NCBI RefSeq assembly: GCF_010672085.1
Contig: NZ_JAAHHT010000005.1
Coordinates: 21,879-85,878, forward strand
Reading direction: 5' to 3'
Source of the DNA: Okeania sp. SIO3I5
GTDB lineage: Bacteria > Cyanobacteriota > Cyanobacteriia > Cyanobacteriales > Microcoleaceae
DNA: 64,000 nucleotides
Shown: positions 9,755-18,600 of the stretch, in pieces
Layout of the letters: each line of letters starts with the position of its first letter
Numbering within the stretch: the stretch's first letter is position 1
Notes under the pieces: model-generated
Databases searched by the model: none
Told to the model about the DNA's origin: nothing
Seen by the model: only the letters and a program-made list of their open reading frames with translations
Position numbers and translations under genes: made by a program

Positions 9755-10117
9755 TTAATAGCGAGGTATACTTCTATCTACTACCAATGAGTATGCGTCT
9801 ATACCACCAATAATATTTTTAACATTTGTAAAACCCTGACTCTTCAACCATTGGCACATTTGAGCTGAACGCATTCCATGGTGGCACAAGACTAAGGTTT
9901 CGCGATCGGAGTCTAAATGGACATGAATTTGATCTGACCATTCCGGAAACTGACTTAAGGGTAAAACTTTAAAACCTTTGATGAAGGCTATTTCTACTTC
10001 TTGTGGCTCTCGAACATCTACTAATTGTAAATTTTCAGGAATACCATCTATTAGGCGACTTCCTAGCTCTTGGACAGTAATTTCAAGTATAGGTTCCGGG
10101 GAAAATTGTTGTGACAT
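9755..10117 (-). CDS. Rhodanese-like sulfurtransferase
   Basis: This single rhodanese domain of 120 residues begins ITVQELGSRL and has the family motif LQLVDVREPQEVEIAFI. The active-site loop is LCHHGMRS, whose Cys would carry the persulfide. The NIIGGIDAYSLVVD C-terminal helix is also typical. Start ATG 10117 (MSQQ) is preferred over the ATG at 10129. Single-domain rhodaneses deliver sulfane sulfur or detoxify cyanide; the specific partner cannot be deduced here. It is on the same strand as hrcA but 230 bp upstream of it, so co-transcription is doubtful. Confidence 0.92.
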   Translation of the reverse strand: MSQQFSPEPILEITVQELGSRLIDGIPENLQLVDVREPQEVEIAFIKGFKVLPLSQFPEWSDQIHVHLDSDRETLVLCHHGMRSAQMCQWLKSQGFTNVKNIIGGIDAYSLVVDRSIPRY

Positions 10118-10251
10118 TTTTAGATACAAGAATTGATTAATTTACTAATAGAATAGTGTAAAAGTAAGCATTCAGCTATTATAACCTTCTGAATGTGGGC
10201 TTCACTAGATATACTAAATTATACAAACCAGTTAAGGTTGCGTGAGATTTG

Positions 10252-10257
10252 AGGAGG
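10252..10257 (+). promoter_or_regulatory. Strong Shine-Dalgarno AGGAGG deciding a GTG start
   Basis: A full AGGAGG lies 5 nt before the GTG at 10263. This makes that GTG a better start than the in-frame GTG at 10242, which lies upstream of the site. Most other genes in the window lack so perfect a site. Confidence 0.8.
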
Positions 10258-10262
10258 TTTCA

Positions 10263-10970
10263 GTGAGAAAAAAATATGATTACTATGGAGATTTGAAAAA
10301 TAAATCTGAGTTGACAAAAATGTGTAGAGATGTTTTGACTAGCACCCCACCAGGAAAAATTCTTAAAGAAAATTCACCTGAATATTTACTAGGAAAATGG
10401 ATTTTGTTGCGACGGCGATCGCACATTTCAATGTCCGATTATCCCCAGATAAAAATAGCTCTTGATTCTTGCGGAAAATATAGTGCATTTAATTATAAAA
10501 ATAAGGATGGAGAATGGGAGCCTTACTCATATAGAAAAGCTTTAAATGAACCAGAAAAAAATAATAAGAAAGATGTGTTGGCAGCCTTTAGGTATGAAGT
10601 TAGGGAACAGATTAAAATATTTAGAAATCAAGCTTTAAAAGAAAAACCAGAATTACTTGATTTAGCGAAAAAAGATGCCTTTAATGTTCATACAGATCAT
10701 ATCATTCCAATGCATGTTTTGATGTCAGATTTGTTAAAATATGAAGAATCCAATATTAATGAGATAACAGTCTATACAAAAATTGATGATTTGGGGACTG
10801 AATGGCAAGTTTTATCTGATATAAATTTAGCTATAAAATGGGAAAAATACCATCAAAAAAACGCTAAATCAAGACTGGTAACAAAAGAAGAAAACCTATA
10901 TTTAGCAGGTGCAAAAGATGTTCCTTTGTACAATTATAGAAGAAGAAGAGGTGAAACTTATGACACTTGA
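10263..10970 (+). CDS. Hypothetical protein with HNH/DCL-like C-terminal region
   Basis: This 235-residue lysine-rich protein starts at GTG 10263. I cannot assign it securely. The C-terminal third reads VHTDHIIPMHVLMSDLL, then WQVLSDINLAIKWEKYHQ and SRLVTKEENLYLAG. The spacing resembles HNH-type nucleases (DH-I-P ... N) and also the DUF3223/DCL family, whose members share a W--YH signature; no zinc-binding CxxC pairs are present. The N-terminal part (CRDVLTSTPPGKIL, LGKWILLRRRSH) has no recognised fold. The gene is isolated and AT-rich and has an unusually good ribosome site, which suggests a transferred gene. Confidence 0.6.
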   Translation: MRKKYDYYGDLKNKSELTKMCRDVLTSTPPGKILKENSPEYLLGKWILLRRRSHISMSDYPQIKIALDSCGKYSAFNYKNKDGEWEPYSYRKALNEPEKNNKKDVLAAFRYEVREQIKIFRNQALKEKPELLDLAKKDAFNVHTDHIIPMHVLMSDLLKYEESNINEITVYTKIDDLGTEWQVLSDINLAIKWEKYHQKNAKSRLVTKEENLYLAGAKDVPLYNYRRRRGETYDT

Positions 10971-11004
10971 GATAAATACCATCAATACACAGGTCTTTTA
11001 AAAG

Positions 11005-11032
11005 CTGGTATCCAAACAAATTTGGATACCAG
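11005..11032. terminator. 12-bp perfect stem-loop between convergent genes
   Basis: CTGGTATCCAAA, loop CAAA, TTTGGATACCAG. It lies between the convergent ends of the HNH-like gene and the CheA gene. No T-tract follows on either strand, so intrinsic termination is likely but not certain. Confidence 0.5.
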
Positions 11033-11165
11033 AAAGAGCCAAAATTGACAGCTCAAATGCTTATTTATTTTTCCTTTCCGAAAACAATAGATAATAACAA
11101 AAAAACCTTAATGGAACAGAATGGAACTGCTGATCTGCAAAATTAAACAATGTTGAATACTTACA

Positions 11166-14100
11166 TTAATTACTCAAATATTTTTGTAAACTATTAATTA
11201 AATCTTGGTCTAAATAAGGTTTAGTTAAATAGTCATTTGCACCCAACTGTTTAGCTAACTGACGATACGGCTGACTCGCACGAGATGTTAACATTAATAC
11301 AGGCATTTCCTCCTGAGAATATTGTTTACGACAACGACTAAGGAACTCAAAACCATTCATTTCTGGCATTTCCACATCACAAATAATAGCCTGAATTTGA
11401 GCATTTCGTTGTAGCTTTACTAATCCTTCTTTAGCATCTTTAGCTTGCACCACATTATATCCTGATTTCTGTAAAGTTTGAGAAATAGTTTGACGAGTAG
11501 TTAAAGAATCATCTATTACTAAAATAGTTGTTAATTTAGACAAAGCAGACTGTTGAGATTTCTTCTGAATACCAGGCAATTTATGAGTATTTGATTCTCC
11601 CTGTTGTAATGTTTTTTCTAATAATTTAATTCCGTCAATAACTGGTACTAAACTGCCATCTCCTAAGATTGTGCAACCATAAAAATATGATGGTGCTGTT
11701 AAAACTTTGCTAAAAGGTTTAATCGTCAAATTTTGTTCCATTAATATTTGTTCAATCTTGATGGCAATTGTATCTGTATCTTCAGAAATTAATAACAACA
11801 TTACTTTGCCTTGAGAGCTTTTACCATAAGGATTTTTGCCAAATTCAAGAGCTTTTTGCTGGATATTTTCTAACACTATTGGATAATTATAATCTGATAC
11901 AATTGATGGTGCTATTGATACTTTTTTGCCTTGCCAAGTATAAGTTTCTTCCCCTTTTTTATTTGATTTAATCTCACTTGGCTCTGCATAAACAATCGTT
12001 GCTAAAATATCTAGCGGAATCGCAAATAAATTGTTTTTTATACGAAAAACTAATAATTTTGTAATTGTTAAAGTCCAAGGTAATCTGAGAAGAAATCTTG
12101 TACCTTTACCGATTTCTGATTGAATAGTAATATTACCTTTTAATGCTTCGATTTGACGCAATACTGCATCTAACCCCACTCCTCTTCCTGACAAATCGCT
12201 CACTTTTTCTTTAGTTGAAAAGTCAGGATAAAATAAGAATTGATATAACTGTTTGGTTGATAATTTTGTGGCTTCACTAGCAGAAATCAGTTGCTTAACT
12301 ATAGCTTTATTCCGAATTTTTTCAACATCTATACCTCCACCATCATCTTGAATTTCAATATAAGTATAATTTCCTTGATAATAAGATTTGATAGTAATTA
12401 TTCCTACCTCTGATTTACCATTAACTTGTCTTATTTCTACAGGTTCAATACCATGATCGAAAGCATTTCTCAGTATATGAACTATGGGGTCATATAATTT
12501 CTCTAAAACTGCTTTGTCTAACATAGTATTCATCCCAACTAATTCTAGTTTTACCTGTTTTTGCTTTTCCACTGATAAATCTCTAATCATTCTGGGGAAT
12601 CTATTAAATAATGATTCCACAGGTAACATTCGAGTTTTATTAAGATGACTTTGTATTTGTTGTAAGGTTTGTTGCCTTTTTTTGACAACTTGTTGAGTTT
12701 GCTGATGTAATAGTTTAATATCGTCTACTGCTTCTCCTATTTGAGAAATTTCTTCTGTAAGATTTGGAATTATATTTAGTAGAGATGCTAGTTTTTGATT
12801 TTGAGGATTTGATGATTTTTTGAGTTTCTCAGAAAAGGCGGTAATATCTTGGAGATTCATAATTAATTGCTGAAATCTTTGCCATCCTTTGTCTAAAGTT
12901 TCTATTGAAGCTTGAGTTTGTTGATTTTGGAGAATAAAACTATTATCTTGAGTGGCTAATTCTCCTACTAAATTATTCAACATTTCTAGCCGTTTAAGGT
13001 CTATCCTAATACCTAAAGTAGACTGGGATTGAGAACTGTTAGATTTTTGCTCAATTTGCTTTGGATTGTGAGTGATTTCTGTTACAGATTCTTCTTGCTC
13101 AGAATTAGAAGTTGGAGTTTTAGTTGTATTTGTTATCTGTGCTTTTTGACCTTGATTTTGATTGGCAACGTTAGATTTTTTAGTGACTTGATTTACTTTT
13201 TCTGCCTGGGAATTTTGAGTGACTTCTGGTGCAGAATCTTTTTGCTCAGAGACATTTACTGATGTTGTTGCAGTCTGAGAATTTTGAGTTTTAGTTATGT
13301 TATTTGCTGCTGTTTTTTGACCTTTTTTTTGATTAGCAACGTTGGATTTTTCAGTAGATTTATTTACTTTTTCTACCTGGGAATTTTGAGTAACTTCTGG
13401 TGCAGAATCTTTTTGCTCAGAGATATTTACTGATGTTGTCGCAGTCTTAGACTTTTGAGTTTTAGTTGTGTTATTTGCTTCTGCTTTTTTACCTTGATTT
13501 TGATTAGCAACATCGGATTTTTCAGTAGCTTGATCGACTTGTTTCTGCTTAGTAGTTGCGACAGCTTTTTTAGGTTTGAGCGGGCGCGTCAATTTGACTA
13601 ATGTCGGATTTGGTTTTCCACCTTGAGCGCGATCGCCTTCTAATACTGCTTTTTGTCCTGCCCAAAAATCTGCTAAAGCTAGTTGACCTATTTTTGCCGT
13701 ATATTTCGGATTTACCTCTAGCGCTTTAATTGTAGTTTTAGCAATAGAAGTAAACCCAGGCAAATTCAGCATTGTGCCCAAAGTCGCAAAAACTTCTGCT
13801 TGTCTGTGCAACTCATCTTGAAGGGATAAACCAGTCTCGGAAATATTCTTTCCAGATAACAAATTTTCCCAACGGTGCAAACCAGAAGGTATTTCCTCTG
13901 TAAACAGAAATTTAGCCATATCACCCTGTTCCATTGGTACTTCTGGAAACTCTGCTGCTTCCTCTAGGGAATGCCCAAGTTTATTTTCCAACTGCTCAAA
14001 AACTTGCTTCGCCTTAGTAAGAGCTGTATTTTCATCATAGTTACCTGTTTCAATTTGTTTTGTAGTAGGCGATTGCAAACAGTCAAAAGCTTGTAGCAGT

Positions 14101-14366
14101 AGATTCTCTAACTCCAAGTCAAAAACAGTATTTTCCTGATAAAGAGCTCTAATACCATTTTCTAAGTCATGGGCAATTGTTTTAATTCCCATGAAACCAA
14201 GACAAGCGGCACCACCTTTAATTGAATGAGCTGCCCGCATTAATTTATGAAGTGTTTGCAGTTCATGCTCTTGAGAAATATTAATTAATCCTTCCTCAAG
14301 AGTTTGCAGTAATTCAGTAGTTTCTTCTACAAAAAATTCGTAAGCTTGATTATCAATTTCAATCAT
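11166..14366 (-). CDS. pixL: CheA-type hybrid histidine kinase with receiver (PixL-like)
   Basis: This is the central kinase of a taxis system (1066 residues). In order: an N-terminal Hpt domain with phosphorylatable His in RAAHSIKGGAACLG (H47); a long low-complexity linker (about 265-445) built from three 60-residue repeats rich in Asn, Gln, Lys and Thr; a dimerisation helix pair; the HATPase with N box HILRNAFDHGIE and G boxes DDGGGIDVEKI and GRGVGLDAV; a CheW-like domain (FAIPLDILATIV); and a C-terminal receiver with Asp in ICDVEMPEMNG and Lys in LTKPY. The architecture matches PixL/TaxAY1 of Synechocystis, or HmpE/PtxE of Nostoc. The rest of the operon lies 5.5 kb upstream on the same strand, separated by an RTX gene and repeats. 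Confidence 0.93.
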   Translation of the reverse strand: MIEIDNQAYEFFVEETTELLQTLEEGLINISQEHELQTLHKLMRAAHSIKGGAACLGFMGIKTIAHDLENGIRALYQENTVFDLELENLLLQAFDCLQSPTTKQIETGNYDENTALTKAKQVFEQLENKLGHSLEEAAEFPEVPMEQGDMAKFLFTEEIPSGLHRWENLLSGKNISETGLSLQDELHRQAEVFATLGTMLNLPGFTSIAKTTIKALEVNPKYTAKIGQLALADFWAGQKAVLEGDRAQGGKPNPTLVKLTRPLKPKKAVATTKQKQVDQATEKSDVANQNQGKKAEANNTTKTQKSKTATTSVNISEQKDSAPEVTQNSQVEKVNKSTEKSNVANQKKGQKTAANNITKTQNSQTATTSVNVSEQKDSAPEVTQNSQAEKVNQVTKKSNVANQNQGQKAQITNTTKTPTSNSEQEESVTEITHNPKQIEQKSNSSQSQSTLGIRIDLKRLEMLNNLVGELATQDNSFILQNQQTQASIETLDKGWQRFQQLIMNLQDITAFSEKLKKSSNPQNQKLASLLNIIPNLTEEISQIGEAVDDIKLLHQQTQQVVKKRQQTLQQIQSHLNKTRMLPVESLFNRFPRMIRDLSVEKQKQVKLELVGMNTMLDKAVLEKLYDPIVHILRNAFDHGIEPVEIRQVNGKSEVGIITIKSYYQGNYTYIEIQDDGGGIDVEKIRNKAIVKQLISASEATKLSTKQLYQFLFYPDFSTKEKVSDLSGRGVGLDAVLRQIEALKGNITIQSEIGKGTRFLLRLPWTLTITKLLVFRIKNNLFAIPLDILATIVYAEPSEIKSNKKGEETYTWQGKKVSIAPSIVSDYNYPIVLENIQQKALEFGKNPYGKSSQGKVMLLLISEDTDTIAIKIEQILMEQNLTIKPFSKVLTAPSYFYGCTILGDGSLVPVIDGIKLLEKTLQQGESNTHKLPGIQKKSQQSALSKLTTILVIDDSLTTRQTISQTLQKSGYNVVQAKDAKEGLVKLQRNAQIQAIICDVEMPEMNGFEFLSRCRKQYSQEEMPVLMLTSRASQPYRQLAKQLGANDYLTKPYLDQDLINSLQKYLSN
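13060..13545 (-). repeat. 60-residue repeats in the CheA linker
   Basis: A 180-bp unit is present about two and a half times. It encodes KSNVANQ...TTSVNVSEQKDSAPEVTQ and lies between the Hpt domain and the kinase core. The copies are near-identical, indicating recent expansion of a flexible tether. Confidence 0.8.
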
Positions 14367-14418
14367 AGGGAATAGGGAATAGGGAATAGAGAGTAAATTT
14401 TCTCGCTTTTATATTATA

Positions 14419-14509
14419 CAGGACTTACTCAGAACCGACATATTTAGTAGGGATGAATGGCGTTCTCCCCTAGGGATAGCATATTGTCTAAGAATTTGTG
14501 TAAGTCTTG
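14419..14509. mobile_element. CAGGACTTAC MITE, copy 4 (decayed)
   Basis: The ends CAGGACTTACTC and GTGTAAGTCTTG are mutated versions of the 12-bp TIR. The core palindrome GTAGGGATGAATGG is also degraded. No clear flanking duplication. Confidence 0.7.
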
Positions 14510-14519
14510 ATTATATCTT

Positions 14520-14606
14520 CAGGACTTACGCAAAACACGAAATTATACACCATCTGTAGGGGCGAATGGCATTCGCCCTATATATAGTGGTTCTGCGTAA
14601 GTCCTG
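14520..14606. mobile_element. CAGGACTTACGC MITE, copy 5
   Basis: Perfect 12-bp TIRs with a GTAGGGGCGAATGGC core. The flanks ATCTT and ATATT differ by one base, so the duplication is imperfect. It sits 10 bp from copy 4. Confidence 0.8.
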
Positions 14607-14664
14607 ATATTATAGCACTACGCAAATAGTTTAGGAGATAATATTATAGCTAACCAAGCGGATT

Positions 14665-14813
14665 TGAGATCAGGAGTCAGGAGTAGGGGCGAATGGCCAT
14701 TCGCCCTTATATCAAGTAACATTAATCAACCAAAAAGTAGGGACGTTGTATGCAACGTCCCTACAAGGTTATCGTTTTTTTTTATGTGGTTCATTGATCT
14801 GAAAACTGCTGTA
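14665..14813. repeat. Isolated palindromic cores and a TA-element half
   Basis: The core GTAGGGGCGAATGGCCATTC lies at about 14684, and GTAGGGACGTTGTATGCAAC with its complement at about 14737-14763. They are followed by a right-hand half of the TA-flanked family (ATGTGGTTCATTGATCTGAA to ACTGCTGTA, ending 14813). No gene. Confidence 0.65.
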
Positions 14814-14964
14814 ATATCATGTCCGGTAGCATCGGTATTGTATAGAGAAGGTAAGGAAGAAGTAGGGGCGAATGGCCGTTCGCCCCTACAAGAGAAGGAA
14901 AAACCTTACATGACGGTAAATATTTCCCCAATTTTTATACAAACGATACCAACGGACATGATAT
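14814..14964. mobile_element. ATATCATGTCCGGT element, copy 1
   Basis: The left end ATATCATGTCCGGTAGCATC faces the right end GATACCAACGGACATGATAT. The interior holds a GTAGGGGCGAATGGCC-type core at about 14861. It carries no gene. Confidence 0.65.
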
Positions 14965-15054
14965 AAATCATTGCGACTGGAACGGAATAGAAAGAAGCAA
15001 TCTCCTAAATTCCTGAGATTGCTTTCACTTCGTCGCTGCGGACGACTGTGCTTT

Positions 15055-15263
15055 ATATCATGTCCGGTTGAATAGTTATAAATAAGGAAGGAGGAGTCAG
15101 GAGTCGTAGGGGCTTTCCGGCCGTTTGCTTCGCATAACTATCGTTAACGCCCGTACAGGAGAAATGAGGGAAGAGAAGAGAGTTTGAATGTATAAGGAGG
15201 AAAAAGTTTTTTGGTCGCGTAAGCGGAAGGTCGTTCTATCACGCTCTGATCCGGACATGATAT
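15055..15263. mobile_element. ATATCATGTCCGG element, copy 2
   Basis: The left end ATATCATGTCCGGT and right end CCGGACATGATAT are inverted repeats. Inside is a damaged GTAGGGGCTTTCCGGCC core near 15108. Confidence 0.65.
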
Positions 15264-15271
15264 TATACTTT

Positions 15272-15372
15272 CAGGACTTACGCAAATTTTTAGACAACAC
15301 GCTATTCCTAGGAGGGCGAATGCCATTCGCCCCTACATCTGGTGTATATTTTCATATTTTGCGTAAGTCCTG
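15272..15372. mobile_element. CAGGACTTACGC MITE, copy 6
   Basis: Perfect TIRs. The 5-bp duplication ACTTT is at 15267-15271 and 15373-15377. The core is of the GGGCGAATGCC type. Confidence 0.85.
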
Positions 15373-15379
15373 ACTTTAT

Positions 15380-15583
15380 TACAGCGCTTTTGAGTTGAGT
15401 AGAACACAGTAGGGATGTTCCATGGAACGTCTCTACAGGGTTTTGGTTGTGACGATGTGGTTCATCAAGAAAGAAAAGCGCTGTAGCACTTACGCAAAGA
15501 AACCCGGTTTCTACGATAAATCATTGTTTTGAGCAATAGATGTTTACGAGACCGGGTTTCTGGATTCACCTGCGTAAGTCCTG
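15380..15583. mobile_element. CAGGACTTACGC-type element, copy 7, split by a TA element
   Basis: The right end is GCGTAAGTCCTG at 15583, followed by TTTAT (15584-15588). The left end AGCACTTACGC starts at 15485, and the matching TTTAT lies at 15375-15379, upstream of the nested TA element. Its core is the AGAAACCCGGTTTCT hairpin type, also seen in the copy at 39843. Confidence 0.75.
15382..15483. mobile_element. TA-flanked MITE, nested copy
   Basis: CAGCGCTTTTGAG to GAAAAGCGCTG, flanked by TA (15380-15381, 15484-15485). The core is GTAGGGATGTTCCATGGAAC. It inserted into the left terminus of the preceding element. Confidence 0.8.
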
Positions 15584-15600
15584 TTTATATCAAAACGATG

Positions 15601-18600
15601 CTAAATAAAATCAATCGTATCGATGGAGTTATGATCGACTCCGTCCAAAATAGCCAACTTTTCCCCACTAGCGGTGTCCTTAATCAAAGTAGAACCCCCT
15701 GAATTCTGAATAGTCAGACCCCCAAAAGTCAGACCTCCTTCTAACTTAATCAAATCAGATCCATCCTCAAAATCGAAGATAGTATCTTTACCCATTCCCG
15801 GTGCTAACACAAAGGTATCGTTGCCTGCATTGCCGTAAAGACTATCCTTGCCAACACCCCCATCCAGGAGGTCGTCTCCAACACCCCCTTCCAGAATATC
15901 GTTGCCTTTTCCTCCATTAAGAGTATCGTTACCTTCACCACCTATCAGACTATCCTTGCGATCGCCACCGTCCAGGAGGTCATCTCCAATACCGCCGTCT
16001 AGAGTATCCTTACCATTTTCTCCATTAAGAGTATCCTTACCTTCACCACCTGTCAGACTATCCCTGCTATTACCGCCGTTGAGGAGGTCGTCTCCAACAC
16101 CGCCGTCAAGAACATCGTTGCCGTTTCCTCCCAGGAGAGTATCGTTACCTCTGTCTCCATTAAGGGTGTCGTTATTGTCACCGCCGTCGAGACTGTCGTT
16201 TCCTAAACCACCTGTCAGAATATCGTTACCCTTTCCTCCATTAAGGGTGTCCTTACCGTCGCTACCTACGAGACTATCCTCGCGATCGCCACCGCTGAGG
16301 AGGTCGTCTCCAACACCGCCGTCTAGAGTATCCTTACCATTTTCTCCATTAAGAGTATCGTTACCTTCACCACCTGTCAGACTATCCCTGCTATTACCGC
16401 CGTTGAGGAGATCGTTTCCAACACCGCCGTCAAGAATATCGTTGCCTTTTCCTCCCAGGAGAGTATCGTTACCTCTGTTTCCTTTAAGGGTGTCGTTATT
16501 GTCACCGCCATCGAGACTGTCGTTTCCTGAACCACCTGTCAGAATATCGTTGCCTTTTCCTCCCAGGAGAGTATCCTTACCTTTGTTTCCTTCTAGGGTA
16601 TCACTTTTGTTACCGCCGTCCAGGAGGTCGTTTCCAACACCGCCGTCTAGAATATCCTTACCATTTTCTCCTTTGAGAGTATCGTTACCCCTGTCTCCTT
16701 TAAGGGTATCGTTGCTTGTACCCCCTTCTAAGAGGTCGTTACCCCGATTTCCTGTCAGAATATCGTTACCCCTGTCTCCTTTGAGAGTATCACTACCCCT
16801 GTCTCCTTTTAGAGTGTCGTTCCCCCTGTCTCCTTCCAGGAGGTCGTTTCCAACACCGCCGTCTAGAATATCTCTACCATTTTCTCCTTTGAGAGTATCG
16901 TTGCCACCATCGCCGTTAAGGGTGTCGCTGCCGTTGCCTCCGTTAAGAGTATCGTTGCCCGAACCTCCTTCGAGGAAGTCGTTTCCAGGACCTGCTATCA
17001 GAATGTCGTTGTCTGCTTCTCCCAGGAGAGTATCGTTGCCACCATCGCCGTTAAGGGTGTCGCTGCCGTTGCCTCCAGATAAGTTGTCGTCGCCTCTGCC
17101 ACCGCTGGCTTCATCATTGCCGTCGTTGCCGAATATAGTGTCGTTACCGCCGAAACTGGAGATGGTGTCATCGCAGTCGGAACCGTCTATTGTTTCTGAG
17201 CTGGCAGTGCCCTGTAAGGCTTGGCATTCAGAGAATTTAACTACATAGCCATCCCTCCTACCATTATTAGTCAGGTCATTCGTGTTATTTTGATCAATGT
17301 TAATGTTATTGTCTGAGAAAGAGCCTGTTACCAAAACGTTGTCCTTACTATCAGTAGCTATCCCCCAGCCATGGTCAAGACCGCTGCTACCTATTTCCTC
17401 AGCCCAGACTAAATTACTGTTACTGCTGAATTTAACTACATAGCCATCCCTCCTACCATTATTAGTCAGGTCATTCGTGCTATTTTGATCAATGTTAATG
17501 TCACTGTTTGAGAAATAGCCTGTTACCAAGACATTGCCAAGACTATCAGTCGCTATATCATAGCCACCATCACGATCAATGCTGCCGATTTGTTCTTTCC
17601 ATTCTAAATCGCCGTCGTCGTTGAGCTTGACTACATAGCTATCCTGAGCACCATTACTGGTAAGGTCAATGGTGTTATCTTTGTAGATATCCATGTCACC
17701 GATCAAACGACCCGTAACTAGGACGTTATCATCAATGTCGGTAGTTATCCCAATGCCTAAGTCACCCCTACCACCACCAATATTTTTAGCCCATTCTACA
17801 TCACCATCGCTGTCGAGCTTGGCTACATAGGTGTTAAAGCCATATTGAACAGCGCTGGGAATAGCACCAATGTTAATGTCCTTTTCAAAATAGCCAGTAA
17901 TCAAAACATTATCGTTGCTGTCAGTAGCTATGCCCCGGCCCTCGTCACTATCGAGACCACCTATCTCTCTAGCCCACTCTAATGTGCCATCGTTGAGAAA
18001 TTTAGCTACATAGGCATCTTTGTTGCCATGACTATTGATTCCGATATTCATTTCGTCTTCAAAAGAGCCAGTTACCAATACGTTGTCGCTGCTATCTATA
18101 GCTATATCATGGCCAGTATCATAACCACTACCACCGATTTCTTTAGCCCAGTCTAATGTTCCGTCGCTGAAAAATTTGACTAGATAGGCATCTATACCAC
18201 CATTACTGCTCAGGCCAGTTCCACCTCCGCTGATTCCGCCGATCTGGACACTGTTTTCAAAATTGCCAATGGCAAAGATATTACCATTACTGTCTGTAGC
18301 TATTTTCTGACCCCATTCATAACCGCTGCCACCAATTTCTGTAGTCCAGTCTAATGTACCATCGCTGAGGAATTTTGCTACATAGCTATCAGAACCGCCA
18401 TTACTTTGTATGGTATTTCCGTTGATGTTGATGCTATTTTGAAAGCTCCCCGTAACCAAGACGTTATCATTGCTATCGGTGGCTATCCCCCAGCCTTCAT
18501 CAAATCCGCTACCGCCTATTTCTTCAGCCCATTCTAATTTTGGCTTTGGATTTAAAACATAAGCATATCCCTTCCTGACTTCCGGCAACAACGCCAAAAC

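Noticed and set aside
15848..17248. 466-residue Pro/Ser-rich ORF on the plus strand
   Set aside because: It is antisense to the RTX nonapeptide array of the minus-strand gene; the regular codon pattern keeps the opposite frame open.
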